From Isoetes taiwanensis (lineage: Eukaryota; Streptophyta; Lycopodiopsida; Isoetales; Isoetaceae), in contig JAJEKV010000560.1 in NCBI GenBank assembly GCA_021234155.1, positions 62,001-126,000 of the forward strand: a DNA stretch of 64,000 bases, read 5' to 3'. A program made the position numbers and the translations under genes. Every line of letters begins with the position of its first letter. The first letter of the stretch is position 1. The notes beneath the pieces are model-generated. The model was given only the letters and a program-made list of their open reading frames with translations. It had not been told where the DNA came from and searched no databases. Shown piece by piece: positions 44,588 to 56,537 of this stretch.

Positions 44588-45737
44588 ATGCCACGGTTCT
44601 ATTGCGTTAGCAATAGAACCGACATTCCTTGGATGGGGACGCCTCACCTCACATCTCCTATTTATTCTGCCTCTTCTTCCCTGCTCATTCATCGGCGTTC
44701 TCTTGAGCTAGTATTCTCCTCCTTCTTGATCCTACCAGTTTCCCTTACCCTCCCTCCCTTGATGGTTTCCTACATTAGGCCATGTCTATTTTTCCGTTTT
44801 CCATTATTCCGTTTTATTGTGGAAGTTGCTTCGGTTCTTTTTTGGTCGCTTGGTCATCTTTATTTTTTTGTCTATCTTTCTATACCTCTAAGGTTTCTCA
44901 TGACTTTTGACATCCTTCATGTGTCGTTTCTATGTTTTTGTAAGGGTAGAGATTTTTATGCCTCATTTTGCTCGGCATGGCACTGTAGCCTCTGATGCAT
45001 ACTTATTATTGTTTTTCTTTCTCGGCGTGGCACTGTAGCCTCCGAGGCATATTTATTATTTTGCTCCTCCTTGGCGTAGCCTTTGTAGCCTCAAGGTTTT
45101 CTTCTTTTTATTCTCGGCGTGGCAATGTAGCCTCCGAGGCGTACACTAATCGGATGTTTTTTGGCGATGGTCATTCGGTGGGCGGTTCTGATTGGTCGGT
45201 TGTTGTTTCTTCCTCGGCGTGGCCTTGGAGCCTCAGAGTGCTATTATATTCTTTTTACACAAGTACGGTTTGGAACAGGCCTTGGCTTAAAGCTCCTAAC
45301 TTTCTAATGGGTCATTCTCGTTTTCAAACTTTCTAGTGCAGATCTTTTTTGCAGTTCTCTCGGTTATCAGCGCCTTCATGTTCGTGGCGGCTCCGTGGCC
45401 GGCATTATCTTTGGTAACTTTCAATGAGAGCATTGGCGGCCGTCATTAGGGGTTTTCTCGAAAATTCAAAGGCGAGTTTTCTCATCTCGATGAGGAAGCG
45501 GTGGTCGGGTTTTCTCACATTTGCATATACCAATAGCGGATAATCGTCTTGTATCTAACACTCTTGATTTTATCATGCTCTCGATAAATTGTCTAGTTTT
45601 CGGAGCATGTTCGATTCAAGCATTTGATTTTCTATCCCTAGTAGGGGGATCAATATGTACTCAAAGATTTTACAAAAGCTCAATGAGAACACCACTTCAC
45701 TTCGGCCACTTGTTGTGTCATAGGACCCATCCTAGGA
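44588..45737 (-). mobile_element. Helentron-like element B, 1.15 kb, head-to-tail partner of element A
   Basis: On the minus strand it starts at 45737 with TCCTAGGATGGGTCC and ends at 44588 with the 11-bp-stem hairpin plus GTGGCAT. The next base is already the T that starts element A, so there is no spacer. The host sequence resumes ATGAAGATTATATTG at 45738. In unit 2 the uninterrupted site reads ACAACA|ATGAAGATT (26000/26001), so the whole A+B block sits between two A residues (T|T on the minus strand). The interior contains about five degenerate copies of a 50-bp repeat with core TCGGCGTGGC and GTAGCCTCCGAGGC (44971-45240). Confidence 0.62.
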
Positions 45738-48700
45738 ATGAAGATTATATTGATTGAGTTTATATCAGCCAAATGTGGCTCGTACACATATAGGTAAGTA
45801 CCTACAAGAGGACATGCATGTCTCTACACTAGAAGACATGTCTCCTGACATGACTAGGATTGCCACCTAGGCATGGTCACATGACACTTGTCATGTCATC
45901 AACCCTTGACCTATACAATCACTAATCCTATATTCTAACAGCTTGCAACCTTCTATATTTAGGAACCCCCTACACCTCAACTTCCCATTATAAACAACAA
46001 AACATTAGGCAAACATGCTTAAATTTTTTTATTGCTATAATAGTATCCGTGCTAAAATGCTTCCCTCGCCTATCTCCCAATTGTCATCCTCGAAAGTGCA
46101 ATGCTACAACCTTTCTTTGGAGCAGATTCCCTCTAGCTTGGGCTACTCTTTTCTTGATGCCATATCTTCTTGATTTCTCTTAGAAAGTCGATTGCAAGGG
46201 AATGATTTGAGGCTCCTCCATGGCCTTAGTCTTTTTCTTCAAGTCCCTTGCTGCCATTACCAGTTCTTCATGGTCTGGCATGAACTCATCATCTATAGAT
46301 TTTGATCCTCCAGCCATGACCATTTCTTCACTATTTGCACTATATTATCTTGGTCTGATTCCGCCGGGTTGCTGGTGTAGTCAGAGAAAGTGCTCTCCAT
46401 CGGCTAAGAGTCAGTAGAAGGGGAGTTAGTCGCCATATCTATCATGTTTTAAGCTTCACATCCATTCCATTTTGACATACCACCAGAAAGCCTTTTGTGT
46501 GCAGTTCTGCATACATAGAGTAGGAGAAAAACCCCTAGTATCTGCCATTTTTTTAACTAAAAACCCCTCTCATATTGTATTTGAATTTTATTATACGTGC
46601 AACCCCTCCCCTTTAAATGGGCCATCATTTAGTAATCGACGACATAATATAGTAATTAACAGCAATAAGGCAGGTTTGGGGTCGGGGTCGAGGAGAAAAA
46701 AAAGGTTGTGGGCATATGAGAAAGGTAAATGAATGTATCTCGAATTTATATGTGTCGAAATGTGTAGTGAGAAGAAGAGGCGAATTCGCACAAAGAATGC
46801 ACTAAAAAACTTAGCCAATCACAACCATTACAACAAGTAAAGATGTAAAGGAAGACGTAAGCTCTTGTAGAGAATGTTGAATTCAATTAAATCTAGCACA
46901 GTTGTATGGGATTGAACCAACCAAATATAAATTGTATAGCCGCATGGTTGGTCACATTTGATAAAGATGACGGAGAGGAAGATGAAGCATAGAATTACAA
47001 AGAACATTGTAAGTGAAATAGCAGCTTGCTTGTGTTACAAAAGTCCTAAGAAGGCAGTATTGAAAAGCAATACGAATTGTTTTTCTCGGATTATGAGCAA
47101 TATTTGTTGTTTACATATAGATGGAAAAATTGAATGTGAGGGACATGCACAAAGATAAGGCATCAGAAACGTTGTGTCTCTTGCAATTTTGAAAAGTGAA
47201 ATTGAGTTTTTGTTGACCTTTTTTATAGAGCCACTAAAATCTTGTACTAGGAAATTGCCCACCTTTGGTGGGAATTCCATGTGCTTGTATTTTAAGATAG
47301 GGGCATAAATGGAGTCTTCTGGATATCTCAGGGCATGGAAAGAGTTTGCACCATTGTTTACTTTTCTATCTGAAATGAAATATTTGCAATGGCCCTAAAC
47401 CATGTCTTTTGTTTTTAGCAAGTATTCTCATATGTATTACTTGCCATATGAAGACCTTTCTTATATACCTAGTATGCTTGAAAGTGTATGTTCTCCAATC
47501 CTTGATATAGTATATGCCTAAGAATTTGTTGGCATCCAATGATCCCAAATAATTGATAAGAATGCACCCTGATTCCACTGCTATTCCAAAAAATAATGGA
47601 ATGCAACTCATTAGTTCCAAAATGCAAACATTGTATAATTCCACTGTCGGATTGGCATATTACTCTTTTTATTCCATAATCTACACCGTGCACGAAAATT
47701 CCTCGTTTGTGGGGTATGCAAGTACAAGATTTGCTATCTTGTATAATAAGATTCGCAAAAATACTATAAGATTTCAATAGGAATACTATATGGTGTTGAT
47801 TTCATGACGTCAAAAAATACAATTATGAGGGCTCTCGCCGCCCCTACGCCACCCAGGTGTGAATATGCACCCAAACCAAAGGGGGTTTAAGGGGATTTTA
47901 ATTTAAATGTGTTGGATCCAATGGTTATATTTATTAATGTCAATGGTAGTTATGTGTTGGTTATTATACTAAAATTTTTTTGGCCCCGGGGCCATAAAAA
48001 AAGCGACGTGAGAATATAAAAAGACATTTAAAACATGTAGCAATATGTGTTATGTGTTTATGTTAATAATGTTAATTTATTATAATAGTGGAGTCTCCAA
48101 ACTAAACATATTTGTAAATTATGCACTTGAACAATTATATTAAATTTGAGAATACACCATTTCATTGTGTCTAATAATAAACCAACCGCCTGTACAATAA
48201 CCTCTCCAACTTGCTTGCTCATGAGAAACTTTTTGTAGCTTGTTTCAAAGCAATAAATGTGTCAATGTTTTATCTGATTGTCAACACAACAAGTAGCTTT
48301 CACATTCTAATAGAGTTAAAAATTAAAAGCCACATTAAATATTGGTTGAATTCTCGCCAAACAATGTGTGAACAATGAAATAAAAGAAAAATGAATAACA
48401 ATATTAAGAGATCTCAAAATGGTGAAACACACAAATCTTACCTTCAAAGATGACAATAGCATCGATCTAGGTCTCCACCATAGGTCCACCATAGGTGCCC
48501 TGAATGTTCTACAATTTCATACCACCATCCGTAATAAGCGTTGGCAAAAAAGAATCGAGAACTTAAGGTTTTACCAAAGCATTTGCAAAGTAATTGTGTG
48601 CAATAGCTTGCCATATGAAAACTTGACTTGCTTTGCCGCCGTACTTTGACCACCTAAATTTCCTCAAATATGTTTTGAGCTTGCTCTTGTGTTGCACAAC

Positions 48701-50940
48701 CCGCAAAGCTTCCGCTTCCTAACCCGTTTGTTGCCGATCGCCATTTGCGTAAGACGATTTGCCACTTGAAGAGCTTGAATCCTCGGGCGTTGTGCATTTG
48801 ATTAGGAGAATCATGGTGTGCATTTGATCGGGGAGAAGCATAAAGTCGTGCTTACAAAGACCGATGATGATAGCGTAAGAGCGAAGTCAAGTCCCAGATT
48901 TACTTAAACAAACAAACTTTTTCAAGGCGCTCCCATCGATGCTTGGGGGTTGTTAATATTTTAAGGATGCAGCGGTGGTAAGCCGCCAATAGGTCCCTCG
49001 TCTATTTCACAAATGAAAACAAGCAATTAAAGATGTGAAAAACATTGATGGCAAAAAACATGGATTCGTGAGAAAATCTGGATGAGCCGTAAACTAAGGT
49101 GGATCTTATGAGCTCGTTGGAATCGGATGCACGATTCATATCGATGCTTCCATCTCACACCACCATCTGGCATTTCATTTTTAATCTGCCTAAAACTTCA
49201 CACCAATCAAATCTTCAAACGCGGGATCAAATTACACTAGATACGCTTCTATAGACAATCCAAGAAAAAGTAAGATGAAGATGGATATTATGCTCTAAAG
49301 AAACATGTCTTTGAGGTAATCCGGGCTTCCCTAAGCAACGATTCCTTAAAGAAATAACTATGAAGGTAGCTCAAGGCAAGTAAATTTTGCATTATTGAAC
49401 TGAATATCTAGCACCAGAATCGTGTGGCCTTGTTTCAAAACGAGACATAACTGAGCTTTCCTCTCAAGGAAAAGCAAAACCGAACCATCTCTGACCCGTC
49501 TGATGCGAAGAAATGGGATCGAGCATGTCCGTTGCCTACAACATCATCCATAGACTGCTCATGCATTTAGCTTGCCAGCATTCCGACATCTGGCCCCTTT
49601 CTTCTTCAATACCTTCCCTTTGCCTTTTTTTTCATTTGCCCCACTTTGGAGCCTTGTTGCAACCAGGCATTCCAAAGCCTCTGCAGGCCCGACCTGTTGC
49701 TTTCGCCTCATCGTGCTCATAATCCTCGCGAATCTGTGGAAGCCATAGCGAGGAGGAAATGCAGGGAAATGGTCTCTCAGTATTCTCTAAATCCCCCCTC
49801 TCCACGAACCCTAAAGTTAACCCTAAAGTTGAAAGCCTCGTTGCTTGCATGTCCTTCATAAAATTAAATTAATTAAGTTTTTAAGGAACAAGGGTGTCAA
49901 AGCTAAAATCTAGTTTCTAACATTCTATGCAAGAATTTCAGGTCTTCCATGCCAATGAGTTCTTTTATGAACATCCCTCATGAATGTAAAGTAGTAATGC
50001 TTCAAAAGATATAAATATCCAATTCTTTGCAAGCTCCCTACCCATCCATAGTCAAAGACCACGATAAGTCTCTTGTGCAACAATACATTTTCAACGCTAC
50101 TTTTAAAATCGAGGATAAGTAACATACAAGAATAGCTTACGCACATACGGAATTATTTTTCTGGACGTATAAAGTGCAAAAATACATATTTTTAGGTAAA
50201 ATCACATTATTTCCGTATTTTCCCTCGCCGGCCAAAAAAAATTTTCGTAAAAGTTTAAACTAAATTTAAAATAATAATAATAATTTTTGCTAAGCGAAAT
50301 ATCTGTTTAATGCTGGAAACTATTTTTTAAGCTTAACAAAAGCAGTGGTTTTCGCTTACCTTGAAATAAAATAAAATAAAATAAAATAAAATAATTTCAA
50401 TTTTTTTTCCGTAAGAACGAAATAGTCAATTTTAAACATTAATCTAAAAATCTCGGCGTAGTTTAACCTATCCCCTGGTAACATATGAGGTTGTTCATGT
50501 TTTTTACTTACCTTAATGCTCCAATGGAATTAATTCTACCTAATAATTGTAGAGGAATGGCATCTTATTGATCTACAACTTTGGTCCTTAAACAAGCACA
50601 TGCAAGATTCAAATAGACATTGTCTTATTTTGGTTGTTACTTGCAGTAATCAACTACCAAAATATCATGTGAAGAGACAACCTGTAAATAAATGGGGCCA
50701 ACCAAGCAAATGTCCCTCTTATGCTATTCAAGCCCCTGCTGTAAAGGTGTTTGGTATGATCTCACAGCTTCTCCCAACTACTTGGCATAGGCGACTCAAA
50801 GTCAATATCTTGCCATGCATTTCAGACTTGCACTTCAACTAGTTCCCAAATTCTCTACTCAATGCTGCATTTCATCAACTTATATGTGTAGAATAATGTG
50901 AATGTGTAGCATTGCATCTCTGCATACCACACACCAAAAC
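45738..50940. other. Unit 3 counterpart of 26001-29256, with one replacement
   Basis: It aligns with unit 2 from ATGAAGATTATATTG onward and includes the LTR-like end TGTTAG at 45940 (minus). Coding-like fragments as in unit 2 recur, for example 46958-47158. About 290 bp of unit 2 (27893-28183) is replaced by about 2.2 kb (47641-49879), described separately. Confidence 0.7.
47641..49879. mobile_element. Insertion or replacement private to unit 3, composite repetitive DNA
   Basis: The left flank matches unit 2 up to GTATAATTCCA and the right flank from GGAACAAGGGTGTCAAAG. In between is sequence absent from unit 2. It includes a repeat member (47676-47975) that recurs at 52960-53310 (inverted) and 53345-53545, a perfect 12-bp palindrome GGCCCCGGGGCC (47982-47993), and two telo-box-like AACCCTAAAG strings at about 49806-49828. 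Broken minus-strand frames at 48650-48440 could not be assigned to a family. Confidence 0.5.
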
Positions 50941-51903
50941 TATTGCGTATATATGTTGGGCCCCTAAGTCATGTAGGTATGTTACACACATACGTTGGGC
51001 CCTAAGATCATATAGGACCATCAAACCTAAGGATTATAGGTTTAAAGGACAAGTGACATTAATGCATGCATGCATATGCGTGGTAGCATGCCACTACAGT
51101 TGGTATCCTATATAAGAGATCATAGATCTCAAGGAAGGGACATCATATACAATCGTTTTGGGAACGATTGGGAACTGCACTATGTTGCAGTATGCATCTG
51201 AGGGATCAATGCAAGTTTGGCGTGGGAAGTCCAAGGGGCTCAAGGAGTGGGGAACTCAGGGGATTCACGGTAGTCAGATTGGACCTCTTTTGAGGTTTGT
51301 AACATTGGTATCAGAGCACATGTTCGATTCCCCGTTGGGGCAACTATAGAGGTAGTTCGTGGGAATGTATGTTTCCTCTCATGGTTGGGGGCAGCCACAT
51401 GCTTGAGGACAAGCATCCTCTGGTAGTGGGAGGACTGTAATGAATATAGCAGGGCATGGGATAAAACCTTAGAGAGGTTAGGGCTCAATAAGAATCTGCC
51501 CTTTTGGCTAGTGTTTAACATTGGTATTGAGTATTATCACTATTCGTGGACAATATTGCTTTTTTGAGTTGACTTATGTGGAATGGAGTGCACTCCTAAT
51601 GCATTCATAAGATCTAACTCGACTCAACCCTTCCTGAGTCTAGCATATCGGGGCATCTTTGACTAATGGTTTTTTAGATTCTTATCTTGTCACTAGTATC
51701 ATATTATCCAATTGGGACCTTGTATCTATTGTTCCATCAAGAACCTCGTTAGATTTATGAAGCATTTACCAAGGAGTCACTAGAGTGGAAGCCCGGCTTC
51801 TACCTTAGTTCACACTCGGTGCAACTAAGTGCCTGATACTAGTCAGGTGAATTCGTAAACTAATGCGAATTACATATTCTTTATTCTAGATCTAAGAATA
51901 CCA

Positions 51904-53561
51904 ATATGTAGCATAATAACAGGGGGTTTTCTTTGTGTTTTTGTACACTTTTCACTAAGGTTTTCCTATGATTTCGTGATGTATTCAAATGGATGTACTA
52001 ATGCGTACATCTAGAGTGCACCATTTCTGAGCCATTGATTTTAGCCTTTTTTTTCAATGGTCAACAACCAATGGCTCACAACAAAAGCCCCTTTTTGTGC
52101 GTGTGGTGCATAATGGGCACATGAAGGGCCATTGATTTTAGCCCAACAACCAATGGCTCACAACAAAAGCCCTTCTTTTGTGCGTGTGGTGCATAATGGG
52201 CACATGAAGGGCCATTGATTTTAGCCCAACAACCAATGGCTCACAACAAAAGCCCTTTTTTTTGTGTGTGGTGCATAATGGGCACATGAAGGGCTTGGAG
52301 GGTGCATGTAGTGCGCGTTTCCCCACGGCAACATATTTCTTATCATAACTTTTGATCGAGCTCTGTTTTGAGATGATTTTTATTGCGTTGGAAAGCTCTC
52401 TTCGAGATCTTTTTTGATAGTGTATGATATGGATATGTTTGGTTTAGTTATCTATGCTAAAACAACAATTTTTCGGCCGGGTTTGGTAGGCTTTCACATC
52501 CTACCGGTGATTATCTGAGATTGCGCTTATTGGATATTATTTTATGGCTCATTCGAATGAAGCTTGCAAAAATTATCATGCATTTTTAGATTTTGAGGCA
52601 GGTTATTAAGCAAATTCCAAGGCTTCTAGATCCTTGTGCTAACAAGCGAGAAAAGTTTTCCCACTTTGATTTCTCACCACAAGAATCCATGGAGGCCAAA
52701 GAAATTTTGTAAAATCAGTTGAAAAATGTTTGTGTATGGGTGTTGCAAACTTTATGACTTCGGAATAATGGGATCAATGCTGCTCTATCTTTATGGTAAC
52801 TTTTACTTATGTTCTATTTGTTTTATTGTGATCAAATTCAAAAAGCTACGTGATGAAAGCCCCAAAGCGAATTCTAGTCTTTTTACGGTTTGAATTCAAA
52901 AATTTTTTGTCACACCGGTCCCTAAGGCCCGAAGGGGCAAAAAATTTTTGCGGCACAAACCATTAACATTCAATATATAAATTAAATCCCCAACACATAA
53001 CAGCCAACACATAACAACCATTGACATTAACAACCAACACATAACTACCATTGACATTAATTAACACAACCATTGGGTCCAACACATTTAAATTAAAATC
53101 CCCTTAAACCCCCTTTGGTTTGGGTGCATATTCACCGCGGGGGTGGCGTAGGGCAACGAGAGCCCTCATAATTGTATTTTGCACGCGTCTGAAATCAACA
53201 TCATATAGTATTCCGCTTGAAATCTTATAGTATTTTGCGAATCTTGTTATACAATATAGCAAATGTTGTACTTGCATACCCCACAAGCGAGGAACTTCGT
53301 GCATTGTAGATTAAGGAATAAGGGGTGAATATGCCTATCCAGCGGCTCCGTTGCTAGAGTCACCCCCGTGTGAATATGCACCCAAACCAAAGGGGTTTAA
53401 GGGGGTTTTTAATTAAAAATGTGTTGGACCCAATGGTTACAATAATTAATGTCAATGGTAGTTATGTGTTGTTGTTAATGTCAATAATTGTAATGTGTTG
53501 GTTGTTATGTGTTGGGGATTTAATTTTATATATTGAATGTTAATAATTTGTCTGCAAAAAA
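51904..53561. mobile_element. Insertion inside the unit 3 LTR element: 83-bp triplet and inverted pair
   Basis: The left part holds three tandem copies of an 83-97-bp unit (52031-52295). The right part holds two members of a repeat in opposite orientation (about 52960-53310 and 53345-53545). Both carry GTGAATATGCACCCAAACCA and ATGTCAATGGTAGTTATGTG or complements, with about 180 bp between the matching arms. A hairpin with 13-bp arms (CAAAAATTTTTTG / CAAAAAATTTTTG, 52898-52950) lies at the edge. No target duplication is seen and 47 bp of host is missing. The minus-strand frame at 53304-53104 (66 codons) is not recognised. Confidence 0.55.
52031..52295. repeat. Three tandem copies of an ~83-bp repeat
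   Basis: Copies start at 52031, 52128 and 52211 with GCCATTGATTTTAGCC. Each contains CCAATGGCTCACAACAAAAG and GTGGTGCATAATGGGCACAT. Copies two and three are nearly identical; copy one has a short T-rich insertion. Confidence 0.9.
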
Positions 53562-55055
53562 AAATACCCATAGACCATCCAAAACTTCCAACAACTGTAC
53601 CACCTTAACTCATCCTTTTTGATCTTTCACGAGAGATCTTGTTGCAACATCAACCCTAGGTTAACTCTTGCATTTTTAGAGACCCTACTCTATAAATAGA
53701 CAATGCACCAATTACGACTAATCATGAATTCCAATTGGACTTTCTATCACAACTTTTCGGAGTTGACTCTCTTACTCCAAGCATTATCAAGAATCCACCG
53801 ATTTAAAAGCACTATTGTGCTCTTGCATGTTATGATTTATTACTAAACCCAACACCCTTTACATCTTGTGATGTAAAGCCCGCGGCAATATTCAACACTC
53901 TTTGGATCTTGTGGCGAGATCAATCACTTTCTCGATGCCACATGGGGAGTGAAGTGTACATACAACAAAATCCTCACCTAACTCAAAACCCGTGGAGGCC
54001 AGGAAGGATTTATAGAGTCATTATGAGGTTAGTTACCTAAAGAATTAGAGACTTGCATCAGGGATGGCAAGTAGTGACCCAAGAAATGTGTTTCAAAATA
54101 CACATACTCCCATGATCCTCGGGGTCCAAGGATTTGAAGGGGGGAGGTATGCTATGTACATATGTTAGGCCTAGGTCATATATGTACGTTACATACATAC
54201 TTTGGGCCCTAAGGTCATATAGGACCATTAGACCTAAGGATTATAGGTTTAAAAGATAAGTGGCGTTAATGCATGCATGCATATGCATGGCGGCATGCCA
54301 ATAGAGTTGATATCTGTATAAGAGATCATAGATCTCAAGGAAGGGATAGCATGTACAATCGTTTTTGGGAATGATTGAGAACTACACTATATTCAAAGAT
54401 AGATCAGAGGGATCAACGCAAGTTTGGCATGAGGAGTCCAGGGACTCAAGGAGTGGGGAACCTAGGGGGTTCACGGTGAGCCAAACTAGACCTCTTTTCA
54501 TGTTTGTAACAAAAATAACAAAACGCCATGGCATCACACTCTTGCCTTGTGTATATGGTGTGTGCAATTAAATTAATCTGTATGTATCAAATAGAAAAAA
54601 CATCCAACAAAAGAAAGGCGGATAATAATGATTGACAAAACATAGAAAGCATAAAACCTTCCTATGGGACACACGCATGATAGAGCCAATCTGCTTCAAA
54701 TGGTCTTGTAATATCACAATTTGCAATATGTATTCCTCGGAGATATTCTGGTCTACATCATGCTATGTTTGGGTAAGATTGAGCTTATGTACACCGATCC
54801 AAACTCTAAATGAACTACATTTTTACACTTATTGTCACTTTGGAAGTGCATATAGACAATAAAAGAGGATTCATAAAAGATATTTACACCATACCAAAAA
54901 CAAAGCCATAGCCATGATGTGCCTGTATTGAAGATATTTGGACAAGCCAATCAATATTTTTTCCATGTTCGGTTCAATTGAGCATTAGTCATTTGAAAAT
55001 ATGACTTTGTAAGTTAAAGTTCCAATAAGCGCCATTCGAAGGCATCTTCCTTATC

Positions 55056-56537
55056 GATGTCGCATGCAATCTTGTGCATGCAAAAGATACAAGATTGCAT
55101 GCATACAAGTATTATAGTGTTTGGTTGAACTTTCATTGCAAGCCATCGATGTGGGGAATATTCACGGCATTGTGCGGATCGATGGCTCACATCATTTACA
55201 ACTAAAAAGAGACAACTTTTTCCAATGGTGCACCTTGACCTCAATGGTCCAAAACCACAATATCATTAAATGAAAGAAATTACATATTGCATGCCTTCGC
55301 ATAGCTCAAAAATTCAATGGTCCACACGAATTACCAAGAGCCGACAATCAAAGCTTTGCGAAGATCCGGATTTGCCTCACGCCCCTCCCATCAGGCAAAT
55401 GAAAATGGCGTCCTCCCCATCGTGCAAAATGGCGGGGGCTACTACACACCTTTAAGAGAAAGAAGAAAAGTCCGGGTGGCATCGCCTCAAACCCCCGAAT
55501 CGAGCAGTCCGGTGGCCTTGAATCCCTACTACCGACATTCCTCGGGGCAAATCGGACACCTGCAAAAGCGAGTTCGGACTCCATGGCATTCTTGGGGCTC
55601 AATGGCGAGACCACACCATTTGGATTTGGCGCCTGACGGCTCCAAATTTTAGCCTACCGAAGATCTGCCCTTTCATCCTTTCACCTTTACGGCCGGGCAA
55701 GAAAGAAGGCAAGGCAAATAATACTTGAAGAAAGCGGATACCATAATAGAGACTTTATTAACTACTTAACCTAACAATTCCACAATTCATATATGATATT
55801 AACCTATTAGAACAGTTTAGGGGATCGACCCTTTTTAGGGTCACGGCCCGGCAGGATAGAGGGGTTGGGGCCCTCGATTCCCCGATTCGGCCTGAATAGA
55901 CCCTCGAACCGACAAATCGGCCCTTTGGGCTGGATTGATCCCCGATGCCAATTTAGGGCCGATTTGATCACGGGATTTCTTGTGATAGTGCCGCCCTCAA
56001 GCTCGACTATGGCAGATATGGCTCCTTTTACGCTTCTTGTTGGCCTCCGGAGTCCTCAAATCGGGCCTTCTTGAATCCGCCGGCCACTTCCAGGCCAATC
56101 CAGGCCACTGCAAAATGCCTTTGAATCTTGCCATATCGGCTGAACACGGTTATTCAACCTCGGCAACATAGCGCGCTTAAGGCGGGATGGGGAGCAAACT
56201 TCTGCCTCTTTCCGGAACCATAGGAACTCACCGAGGCGTGGCTTCCACGCCCTAGTTCCCGAACTCACCGGGCGTGGCTTCCCACGCCCGCTGGATCCGT
56301 TCTAAAAAAAGCGAGCATTCATTCTTATCTTTCTATCCTCAAACCATAATCGCACTTGACCTCTGCAAAAACATCCATGAAAAAGGGGTTCGAACCACCG
56401 AACCACCCACAATAGCATGAAACACTGAAGCTGCTCTCACATCATGAAACACTGAAGCTGCTCTCACCACGGCAAATTATACCAGTCCAAACCACTGCCT
56501 GAAAACCCTCCCCAACCCCAAAATCAAAATAGCATAC
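55056..56537. mobile_element. Insertion private to unit 3 (hairpin-rich, unclassified)
   Basis: Unit 3 matches unit 2 up to GGCATCTTCCTTAT and resumes at ATGGTAGGTGGTAGAACTTA; 18 bp of the ancestral site is missing. Near the left edge is a perfect 14-bp-arm hairpin (GCATGCAATCTTGT / ACAAGATTGCATGC, 55062-55102). Near the right part, two hairpins occur in tandem, GGCGTGGCTTCCACGCC and GGGCGTGGCTTCCCACGCCC, each preceded by GAACTCACCG (56223-56289). The middle is GC-rich with repeated TCGGCC/GGGCC strings. No coding sequence is recognised. Confidence 0.5.

Larger units (their letters stand above)
50941..54511 (+). mobile_element. Short gene-less LTR retrotransposon, unit 3 copy, split by an insertion
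   Basis: The 5' LTR spans 50941-51304, the PBS TGGTATCAGAGC is at 51306-51317, the polypurine tract is near 54137-54147 and the 3' LTR spans 54150-54511. The interior is interrupted at about 51904-53561, where 47 bp of the ancestral sequence is missing. The TATA-like box recurs at about 53688-53702. Confidence 0.8.

Noticed and set aside
42457-44995. Long plus-strand ORFs of up to 193 codons (42457-43020, 43993-44574, 44561-44995)
   Set aside because: They are rich in Phe, Ser, Leu and Cys because the strand is almost purine-free, so stops are rare. No motif, and several frames overlap at once.
39381-45737. LTR retrotransposon interpretation of the 150-bp direct repeats at 39381 and 44588
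   Set aside because: No PBS or polypurine tract next to them; the repeats begin with a hairpin, and the second one abuts the other terminus of the first element, which fits head-to-tail elements better.
48444-48653. Possible hAT transposase C-terminus on the minus strand (SGHLWWTYGGDLD)
   Set aside because: The resemblance is limited to W-x-x-Y-G-G; the neighbouring hAT signature (SxCERxWS) is not visible.
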